Below the pieces are notes generated by a model. That model made no database searches. It was not told the origin of the DNA and saw nothing but the letters and a program-made list of their open reading frames with translations. A DNA stretch of 64,000 nucleotides from Marinomonas gallaica (GTDB lineage Bacteria; Pseudomonadota; Gammaproteobacteria; Pseudomonadales; Marinomonadaceae), in assembly GCF_001639745.1 (NCBI RefSeq), contig NZ_LTAX01000014.1:19323-83322 (forward strand), given 5' to 3'. Position 1 is the first letter of the stretch. Every line of letters starts with the position of its first letter. Both the position numbers and the translations under genes were made by a program. Shown here in pieces: positions 57,903 to 64,000 of this stretch.

Positions 57903-58862
57903 ATGCAAAGTCTTTCTCAATTTTTAGAGTCTGATTCCTCTTCCGCATCATTACAGGAAGTTTTGTTCGTCACAACACAAACATGTATCGAAATTTCGAG
58001 CGCTCTAAAGAAAGGTTCTTTAGCCGGTATTCTGGGCATGGCAGGCAATGAAAACGTACAAGGTGAAGAACAAAAAAAGTTAGATGTCATTTCTAACAAC
58101 ATGCTAAAAAGTGCGTTATTGGCTTCTCCTGCCGTTCGCGCCATTGCGTCTGAAGAAGAAGACGACATCGTTCCAGCAACGACTACCGGCGAGTATCTGA
58201 TTGCCTTTGATCCATTAGATGGTTCATCAAACATCGACATTAACTCAATGGTAGGTACGATTTTCTCCATCTATCAACAAATAGGCAGTGAACCAGCAAC
58301 CGAAGCGGATTTTCTAAAGCCTGGTAAAGAACAAGTCGCGGCTGGCTATGTGCTGTATGGCCCATCAACAATGTTGGTCTACTCTACAGGCAATGGTGTG
58401 CACATGTTCACACTGGATGTTGAAAAAGGTGAGTTTATTCTGACCCGTGAAAATGTCCAAGTTGAGACCGAAACACAAGAGTTTGCCATCAACATGTCAA
58501 ACCAGCGTTTTTGGGCTGACGCCATGCAACATTATGTGAATGACCTTGTTGCAGGCAAAGATGGTTCGCGCGGTAAAAACTTCAACATGCGATGGGTTGC
58601 TGCCATGGTCGGTGACGTACACCGCATCTTATGCCGTGGTGGTATCTTTATTTACCCATGGGACAACAAAGACCCAAACAAGGCCGGTAAACTGCGTTTG
58701 ATGTACGAAGCAAACCCAATGGCAATGTTACTCGAACAAGCTGGCGGTAAAGCCTTCACGCACACAGACCGTATTTTGGATATCCAGCCTGAAGGCATTC
58801 ACCAGCGCGTTGCGGTGGTATTGGGTGCGGCCAACGAAGTGGATAAGTGCTTGAGTTATTAA
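57903..58862 (+). CDS. fbp: Fructose-1,6-bisphosphatase class 1
   Basis: Gluconeogenic phosphatase, 319 residues. Metal-binding signature [14 protein letters not shown] (about 106-119), with IASEEEDD before it providing further acidic ligands. Later motifs [29 protein letters not shown] bind the sugar phosphate. AAAGGATCC lies 8 nt upstream of the ATG. Divergent from zntB, alone before a terminator. Confidence 0.97.
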   Translation: MQSLSQFLESDSSSASLQEVLFVTTQTCIEISSALKKGSLAGILGMAGNENVQGEEQKKLDVISNNMLKSALLASPAVRAIASEEEDDIVPATTTGEYLIAFDPLDGSSNIDINSMVGTIFSIYQQIGSEPATEADFLKPGKEQVAAGYVLYGPSTMLVYSTGNGVHMFTLDVEKGEFILTRENVQVETETQEFAINMSNQRFWADAMQHYVNDLVAGKDGSRGKNFNMRWVAAMVGDVHRILCRGGIFIYPWDNKDPNKAGKLRLMYEANPMAMLLEQAGGKAFTHTDRILDIQPEGIHQRVAVVLGAANEVDKCLSY

Positions 58863-58880
58863 CAATGTATTTTTGATACT

Positions 58881-58911
58881 AAAAGACCGACTGAATTAGT
58901 CGGTCTTTTTT
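58881..58911 (+). terminator. Terminator after fbp
   Basis: AAAAGACCGACT and AGTCGGTCTTTT form a perfect 12-bp stem with loop GAATT, followed by T. Confidence 0.92.
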
Positions 58912-58957
58912 ATGTTCGTGTATCAGAAGTAGAGAACTCTTGATAGGAACGCCCTAT

Positions 58958-59275
58958 TTAGTCTACGGTTACGCCAGATAAAAACACTTGCACTTGCTGA
59001 TGGGTATCACCCCAAATATGAGTTTTCACATCTTGTAAAAACTTCTGCGCTTCAGTCAATGTTACAATACCCGACATCAGCTCTACACCAACCCCTTCTT
59101 GACCAAAGAAAAAACGCCACACATGGCCATCTACTTTTACTTCACCTTCACCGTTTACATAAGACACTTGCTCGAAGGTGTAATCTGATGGCACAAAACA
59201 TGATAACTCTTGTCCTGTTTCACCGTATTTCATGTCCGGAACATACCCTTGACGATCGACTAATCCGAATTTCAT
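58958..59275 (-). CDS. Small conserved-looking protein of unknown function
   Basis: 105 residues, no signal peptide or membrane helix. It begins MKFGLVDRQGYVPDMKYGET and is rich in short beta-strand-like segments (SYVNGEGEVKVDGHVWRFFF). I recognise no family. The frame has normal codon use and an AGGAG-type site near the ATG. It lies alone between fbp and the FucP-type gene. Confidence 0.6.
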   Translation of the reverse strand: MKFGLVDRQGYVPDMKYGETGQELSCFVPSDYTFEQVSYVNGEGEVKVDGHVWRFFFGQEGVGVELMSGIVTLTEAQKFLQDVKTHIWGDTHQQVQVFLSGVTVD

Positions 59276-59501
59276 ACTGCACTCCTGTTGTTGTTTTCTT
59301 CAGCATAGCCCTTTCAAAATTTATTTGCTGCTATTTTTAATAAGCGCTTGTCCAGCATCAGCTATTTAACGGCCTTGTTCGCGCTGTCGCACTCACACCG
59401 CCAGACTTTGCAAGACTTAATTGCACAGTTATTGCTTACTCAACCTTCCCTGTTAATCCTTCATCAGTAAAAGCCTAATAAGGTGCTGCCTTTGTGCGTG
59501 G

Positions 59502-59522
59502 ATTTGGCAATCAAAGCCAAAT
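59502..59522. promoter_or_regulatory. Inverted repeat upstream of the FucP-family gene
   Basis: ATTTGGC and GCCAAAT form perfect 7-bp arms around AATCAAA, 38 nt before the transporter start. It could be an operator; no regulator gene is adjacent. Confidence 0.35.
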
Positions 59523-59560
59523 TTAAAACAGTAATAACAACACAACATAGGCAAGAACCA

Positions 59561-60847
59561 ATGCAAACAAACGAACGTCAGCCCTTCGTTTATGCCAACA
59601 TGCGTTTGGCATTTATTTTATTGATCACCTGCTTTGTCGCATGGGGTGTGGCAGCCAATATGACTGACCCACTGGTAAAAGTGTTTAGCAAGATCTTTAC
59701 CATGAGCAACCTACAATCCGCTCTGGTGCAATTTGCTTACTACGGCGCGTACTTTTGTTTGGCATTACCGGCCGCGTTTATCAATGTGCGTTTCTCCTAT
59801 AAAACCGGGGTGCTAACCGGTTTAGGCTTAGCCTGCTTAGGCGCGTTGGCGTTCTACCCTGCTAGCATTTCCATGACCTATGGCTTCTTCCTTGCTGCGC
59901 TGTTTATTATGGCAGCGGGGTTATCCATCCTCGAAACCTCTGCAAACCCTTTTGTTATGGCCATGGGACCGCAAGAGAATGCCACACGCCGCTTAAACTT
60001 GGCTCAGGCGTTTAACCCGGTTGGCACCAACATTGGCGTGTTTCTGGCGGCGGCGCTTATCTTGCCAAACCTGAACACGGCGACCGCTGAAGAGCGCGCA
60101 GCCATGACACAAGATGCACTCAATGCGGTACGTGCCGCTGAGCTTCAAGCCGTCATGACACCGTATGTCGGCATGGCCATGGTGCTGTTAGTGATTTGGC
60201 TGTTGATCGCCTTCGTTAAAGTACCGCGCGCAGAAAATGCGGGCATCAGTACTGAACAAGAAAACCATGATGGTTTTCCTGCCACACTCAAGCGCCTAAT
60301 GAAGTTGCCGCAGTACCGCTGGGGTGTGGTGGCCCAGTTTTTCAATGTAGCGGCACAAACCTGTGTGTGGACATTTACCATCCAATACGTGCAAGAAACC
60401 ATTGGTGGCACAGAAGCCAGCGCGTCCGACTACTTGCAGTACAGCTTGATCTTATTTTTGATTTCACGCTTTGTGATGACGTGGCTAATCGGTATCTTCC
60501 GCCCAACCATTCTCTTAGCGTTGTTGGGCGCGATTGGCGCTCTGCTGTGTGTGTACGCTGCCATGGCCTCAGGTGTGTCAGGTATTTGGGCCATCGTCGC
60601 AATTTCAGCGTGCTTGTCGTTGATGTTTCCAACCATTTACGGCATCGCGTTAAATGGTCTAGGCAAGGATACTAAGTTTGGCTCAGCAGGCTTAGTGATG
60701 GCGATCTTAGGCGGTGCAATCATGCCAATGGTACAAGGTGCGGTGATAGATACCTATGGCGCCACAGTGTCTTATCTAGTTCCTGCTATCTGTTTTGTCA
60801 TTGTTGCAGGTTACGGCGTCTTTGCAATTCGCCACATTCAAGACTAA
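59561..60847 (+). CDS. FucP-family sugar:H+ symporter
   Basis: Major-facilitator transporter of 428 residues and twelve helices. FucP-like features are LITCFVAWGVAANMTDPLVKVF near the N-terminus, LETSANPFVMAMGPQENATRRLNLAQAFNPVGTN (two segments about 125-160) and LSLMFPTIYGIALNGLG. Fucose, glucose or galactose are possible substrates. No sugar catabolic gene is adjacent. I chose the ATG at 59561 over an upstream TTG/ATG frame that adds 26 unlikely residues. Confidence 0.92.
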   Translation: MQTNERQPFVYANMRLAFILLITCFVAWGVAANMTDPLVKVFSKIFTMSNLQSALVQFAYYGAYFCLALPAAFINVRFSYKTGVLTGLGLACLGALAFYPASISMTYGFFLAALFIMAAGLSILETSANPFVMAMGPQENATRRLNLAQAFNPVGTNIGVFLAAALILPNLNTATAEERAAMTQDALNAVRAAELQAVMTPYVGMAMVLLVIWLLIAFVKVPRAENAGISTEQENHDGFPATLKRLMKLPQYRWGVVAQFFNVAAQTCVWTFTIQYVQETIGGTEASASDYLQYSLILFLISRFVMTWLIGIFRPTILLALLGAIGALLCVYAAMASGVSGIWAIVAISACLSLMFPTIYGIALNGLGKDTKFGSAGLVMAILGGAIMPMVQGAVIDTYGATVSYLVPAICFVIVAGYGVFAIRHIQD

Positions 60848-60872
60848 TCCTAGTCTCGTAAATTAACGTTCC

Positions 60873-60904
60873 TAAAGCGTCTACCCTTGGTAGGCGCTTT
60901 TTTG
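60873..60904 (+). terminator. Terminator after the FucP-family gene
   Basis: AAAGCGTCTACC and GGTAGGCGCTTT form a 12-bp stem with one G-T pair and loop CTT, followed by T. Confidence 0.88.
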
Positions 60905-61104
60905 TATTCAGCACCTTTATGTTGACACTTCTTGTAGCTTTCACTACCTGAGAATCGCATTTATTCGTATTTCATGCGAGGTCTGTTCAATGTCTTATAT
61001 TTGCCCTGTTTTGCTGACAATTGATGCTGAGCTAATCAACTTTCCTATGGCAATTTTTGTTTTACATTGTAGATAACAAAACAGATCTTAAGAAGGACAG
61101 CAAA

Positions 61105-61488
61105 ATGAACTATCAAGGCGAAAACATCTCATTGAATCTCTCGCGCTTCCAAGACACGTTAGTCATGAACTTAAAGCCGTCAGGCCGTCCAAGTGACGAT
61201 GATTTTGATAAGTTATCAAACATGATTGAGACCGCCGTCTACTCAATTCAAGCACCGCATATGGCACTGTTAGTTGACCTAAGCGAACTGCAAGGCGTGA
61301 GTGCACACAGTGCATGGCGAGAATTATTGCACAGCCTCAAGATTGGCTGTGAGTTTGATCGTATTGCAGTGTTTGGCCATAACCACTGGCGCAATCTCAT
61401 GATCAATGCGTTAAGCTGGTTGATTTCACCCAATTTAAAAGTCTTCCAACGCAAAGACGAAGCAACCAACTGGGTAATGGCGTCCTAA
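61105..61488 (+). CDS. SpoIIAA/STAS-like protein
   Basis: 127 residues from the ATG at 61105, with AAGGA seven nt upstream. SpoIIAA-like fold: PHMALLVDLSELQGVSAHSAWRELLHSLK (about 48-76) and RIAVFGHNHWRNLMINALSWL. Members bind hydrophobic ligands or act as anti-sigma modulators; the role here is unknown. Convergent with the 7TM-DISM cyclase. Confidence 0.85.
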   Translation: MNYQGENISLNLSRFQDTLVMNLKPSGRPSDDDFDKLSNMIETAVYSIQAPHMALLVDLSELQGVSAHSAWRELLHSLKIGCEFDRIAVFGHNHWRNLMINALSWLISPNLKVFQRKDEATNWVMAS

Positions 61489-61500
61489 CCTATATCCGCG

Positions 61501-63207
61501 TTAGGACGGCAATGAGTCGTGTACTGATGTCACTTGAGCATGTTTTGATTGCTTATGTTGATACATCGCTTCATCGGCTTCTGTCAGACTTACCTTTTTA
61601 TCTTTCTTAGGGTTGCCTTTCGAAAAACCATAGCTAATTCCAGACGTTGGCCACTGAGTTTTAAGCTCTGTCTCGATGTTCAAAATAAGCTGTTGCAGCT
61701 GAGATTTTAGCGCAATCATGTTTCTATCTTGAGCCTCTACCAGCCATACAAATTCATCGCCACCAACTCGAAAAACACTATCATCTTCCGCTATTTGGTC
61801 ACGCATCAAACTGGCCGCTTCGATTAAAAAGCGATCGCCTTCTTTATGTCCGAGACTGTCATTAATGGTTTTCATACCATCAAAGTCGATGAACACAATC
61901 CAATAATTTCCATTAAGCTCAGATAGCTTTTCATCCATCGCAAAACGATTGCCCACATTCGTCAGCATATCGACTTTCGCTTGATATAAAATCTCCGTCA
62001 GCTCCTTTTGTTTCACACGCAGCCATTCGGACAAAGACAACAATATACAAAAACAATCCAACGCCAACGCCGCTAATACCACCAACTCTGGGTACGGTAA
62101 AACAGACCCAGCTAAGGCATGAGATGCGGTGTAATACACCAATGAAGAGCCGTAAAGCAGGTTACCCGTTAAGTAGTATTTCGCTTTGAAGTCATGCAGG
62201 CCAAGCATGGTTATCCCAGTGAAGATACTCAATGGCACCCAAATTAACGCCAGTATATGCGCCAAATAAAACACCGTTATGAATGGCAACCACAGCATAA
62301 TGACCGCCATCACAGCACCACAAACAGCCACACCACGAAAAACGCGATATAACCTCGGTGCATGCTCTTGAGTATTAAATAAACCCGCGGTAAACATGGC
62401 CGCACATGCAATCGCAATAGGGAAAAGATGCATGCCAGCGTAGGTTAAATTAACGCCCAGCGATGGCAGCAAACTGTTGATTTCCCCCGAAGCAACCGCC
62501 CAACCAATGCCGTGCAAGCCTACGTACCCAGCAAACCAAAACGTCAACATCAGCTTGGTACGGAAATAAATAGCCAAGGCTAAAAGCGCCAAAGTCAGCA
62601 TGACAAAAACCGAGCCTTGAGTCACCAGCCGGACAACGCTCTGAACATGGTAATAATCTGATGCATTATAAAGCGTGAGGGTAATCGGCGTGGGGTAATA
62701 CTGAGCGCTAATGACAATCCACAACACACCACGACTTTGCTCAGGTACATTAACCAGGAAGGCTTGGGCATGCAGCATATCGGGTAAGCGTTGAGGGCTG
62801 AGTGTAGCAAAGTCTGCAATCTTTCGTGGCGGCTGTCCCTCGGGCTGCCAATAAGCAACACCGTTGTCCAGAAAGTTGGCTCCCACTACCACAAAGCGTG
62901 ATTGGGCTTGCCCTGCAGACAGCGATAGTTTGGTCAGATACCTGCCTGTTTGACCAATGATCGTACCGCTTGGCTGTGTACTTTGATGAAGCAAAGACAA
63001 CGTATCTTCATCTAGATCCACGCCCTTTTCTAGCTGAATGGGATGCCATAAACCGTTATCGTCTAATTTGATCGTTGCATCACCCAACTGCAAAGTCGAA
63101 TCAGACGCCGCCCAAAGCAATGAGCTAAACGACAGCAATACGAAACATGCCCCAGTAGACAAGACAACAGTGAGTAAATAACGGCAAAAGGGTCGCGGCA
63201 CAGACAA
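61501..63207 (-). CDS. 7TM-DISM diguanylate cyclase
   Basis: 568 residues. A signal-like helix (about 10-32) precedes a periplasmic DISMED2-type sugar-binding-like domain (about 45-180). Seven membrane helices (about 190-400) follow and then GGDEF (about 415-550) with FRVGGDEFVWLVE intact. The I-site position reads AEDD, not RxxD, so product feedback is unlikely. It should make c-di-GMP in response to an extracellular or membrane cue. Convergent with the SpoIIAA-like gene, which may be functionally linked. Confidence 0.9.
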   Translation of the reverse strand: MSVPRPFCRYLLTVVLSTGACFVLLSFSSLLWAASDSTLQLGDATIKLDDNGLWHPIQLEKGVDLDEDTLSLLHQSTQPSGTIIGQTGRYLTKLSLSAGQAQSRFVVVGANFLDNGVAYWQPEGQPPRKIADFATLSPQRLPDMLHAQAFLVNVPEQSRGVLWIVISAQYYPTPITLTLYNASDYYHVQSVVRLVTQGSVFVMLTLALLALAIYFRTKLMLTFWFAGYVGLHGIGWAVASGEINSLLPSLGVNLTYAGMHLFPIAIACAAMFTAGLFNTQEHAPRLYRVFRGVAVCGAVMAVIMLWLPFITVFYLAHILALIWVPLSIFTGITMLGLHDFKAKYYLTGNLLYGSSLVYYTASHALAGSVLPYPELVVLAALALDCFCILLSLSEWLRVKQKELTEILYQAKVDMLTNVGNRFAMDEKLSELNGNYWIVFIDFDGMKTINDSLGHKEGDRFLIEAASLMRDQIAEDDSVFRVGGDEFVWLVEAQDRNMIALKSQLQQLILNIETELKTQWPTSGISYGFSKGNPKKDKKVSLTEADEAMYQHKQSKHAQVTSVHDSLPS

Positions 63208-63279
63208 AAAAGCCCCCTAAACAAATGTCTTATGATCAAGAAGTGTACCGTATTTATTAGAACTTTCTGTAAGAGTATT

Positions 63280-63329
63280 GTTACCCCGAGAACAAACTCA
63301 CTCGACAGGAACCACACACTCGGGGTAAC
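63280..63329. promoter_or_regulatory. Inverted repeat of the GGGGTAAC motif
   Basis: GTTACCCCGAG and CTCGGGGTAAC are perfect 11-bp arms, 28 nt apart, 50 nt upstream of the C39-like start. They contain the same 8-mer found three times at the rpiA promoter. Confidence 0.5.
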
Positions 63330-63378
63330 TTCGGAAATTAAGTACTCTTTTAAGTATTATCACACTAAGGATTGCGCC

Positions 63379-63816
63379 ATGATCTCCCCCGTTATCCAAG
63401 AAGAAGCCACTGGCTGTGGCATTGCCTCGGTCGCCAACATCGTCGGCAAAACCTACCCCGAAATGAAAGCCATCGCCAATGGCCTCGGCATCTACGCCGA
63501 CGACACCGCACTTTGGTCTGATACGCAATATGTGCGCACCTTACTAAAGAATGAAGGCATCGCCACCTCAGACAGTGAAACACCGTTTACGACATGGGAT
63601 ACCTTACCAGAGACCGCCCTACTGGCGATCAAACATCATCAAGAAGACGGCAAAGACTTCTGGCATTGGGTGGTGTTTCGACGAATCGACGGTAACGCCA
63701 TGGTCATCGACTCCGCCGCGTATTTAGATTCGAATATCCGAATGGATTTTGGGGATATGTCACCGAAGTGGTTTATTAAAGTTAGTCTACTCCATGAATC
63801 AAGTTTCGATGCCTAA
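63379..63816 (+). CDS. C39-like cysteine-peptidase-fold protein
   Basis: 145 residues from the ATG at 63379 (TAAGGA seven nt upstream); a longer frame to 63232 is unlikely. Catalytic-type residues fit a papain/C39 fold: Cys in EEATGCGIASVANIVGKTY (about 10-28) and His in FWHWVVFRR (about 95-103), with an Asp-containing VIDSA strand after it. It has no transporter or bacteriocin genes near it, so a bacteriocin-exporter role is not supported. Substrate unknown. Confidence 0.75.
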   Translation: MISPVIQEEATGCGIASVANIVGKTYPEMKAIANGLGIYADDTALWSDTQYVRTLLKNEGIATSDSETPFTTWDTLPETALLAIKHHQEDGKDFWHWVVFRRIDGNAMVIDSAAYLDSNIRMDFGDMSPKWFIKVSLLHESSFDA

Positions 63817-63927
63817 GGTGTTAATACGATAATCAACAACAGGATGGAGAGATCAAGAGCTGTTAAATAGGAAATGGGGCAAACTGCTTTTTATTCTTTA
63901 ATAATTTAAGTCTATTCACATTGAATA

Positions 63928-64000
63928 TGTAGTGGTCAACTAATTCCGGACAGTAAATTAGGTTGATTCTCTGCTTTGGCAGGTGGCACTCCATCGTTAA
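63928..64000 (-). mobile_element. Right end of an IS3-like insertion sequence (cut by window)
   Basis: From 63928 the sequence TGTAGTGGTCAACTAATTCC looks like a terminal repeat of an IS3-family element. On the minus strand a frame reads NDGVPPAKAENQPN then LLSGIS and a stop at 63936-63938, resembling the tail of such a transposase. The rest lies beyond the window, so family and integrity are unproven. Confidence 0.45.
63936..64000 (-). CDS. Transposase C-terminal fragment (partial)
   Basis: Only about 20 codons are visible: NDGVPPAKAENQPNLLSGIS and a TGA stop. The wording resembles IS3-type OrfB tails. It is cut by the window edge. Confidence 0.4.
   Translation of the reverse strand, partial: NDGVPPAKAENQPNLLSGIS

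Overview
The window looks like chromosomal DNA of a marine gammaproteobacterium, most like Oceanospirillales such as Marinomonas. That assignment is inference from gene content and order. Supporting signs are a pyrR-pyrB-pyrC' cluster with a non-catalytic dihydroorotase, algH-ruvX beside it, yggS-proC-yggT, hslVU followed by a DUF971 gene and ubiJ, a compact eutBC plus permease set, and many c-di-GMP proteins. Most of the window is ordinary core genome. The clearest accessory patch is an AT-rich two-gene cassette at 47.1-47.95 kb. The right edge seems to enter an insertion sequence.

Layout. 0-7.8 kb: a minus-strand signalling operon of a MASE1/CHASE hybrid histidine kinase, a periplasmic 5'-nucleotidase-like protein without its metal ligands, a TorS-like diguanylate cyclase and a YvcK/CofD-like protein cut by the window edge. 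7.9-9.9 kb: two identical tRNA-Phe genes, trmL and a potassium-channel-like protein. 10-18.3 kb: ferredoxin, coaD, yggT, proC, yggS, a degenerate-GGDEF protein, then the pyrimidine cluster (pyrC', pyrB, pyrR) with ruvX and algH. 18.5-26 kb: a possible 34-residue peptide, a 2-oxoglutarate oxygenase, a TauE/SafE exporter, adhP, an orphan solute-binding protein, glgP and a DODA-type dioxygenase. 26.4-32.9 kb: an AGCS symporter and the ethanolamine module (eutR-like regulator, eutB, eutC, permease). 33-38.2 kb: sterol desaturase, a DUF4856 protein with a candidate Fur box over its promoter, an M42-like peptidase, an OmpA-family porin and a small lipoprotein.

38.4-47 kb: malic enzyme, a thermonuclease whose signal-peptide codons contain the rpmE terminator, rpmE, priA, a SPOR protein, hslV, hslU, DUF971 and ubiJ. 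47-52.1 kb: the AT-rich cassette, a secreted protein of unknown function, and a GGDEF-EAL protein divergent from a solute-binding protein. 52.2-58.9 kb: argS, ilvA, rpiA, three nested hairpin repeats, a CorA/ZntB transporter and fbp. 59-64 kb: a small unknown protein, a FucP-family transporter, a SpoIIAA-like protein, a 7TM-DISM diguanylate cyclase, a C39-like cysteine-peptidase-fold protein and the IS end.

The observations most worth following are: (1) three approximately 66-nt nested inverted repeats at 56.47-56.78 kb, with a shared 28-nt core inside outer stems that differ in sequence but stay complementary; (2) the kinase, dead-nucleotidase and cyclase operon, a possible ligand-sensing c-di-GMP system; (3) the AT-rich two-gene cassette next to an orphan ubiJ; and (4) a repeated GGGGTAAC motif at the rpiA promoter and upstream of the C39-like gene.
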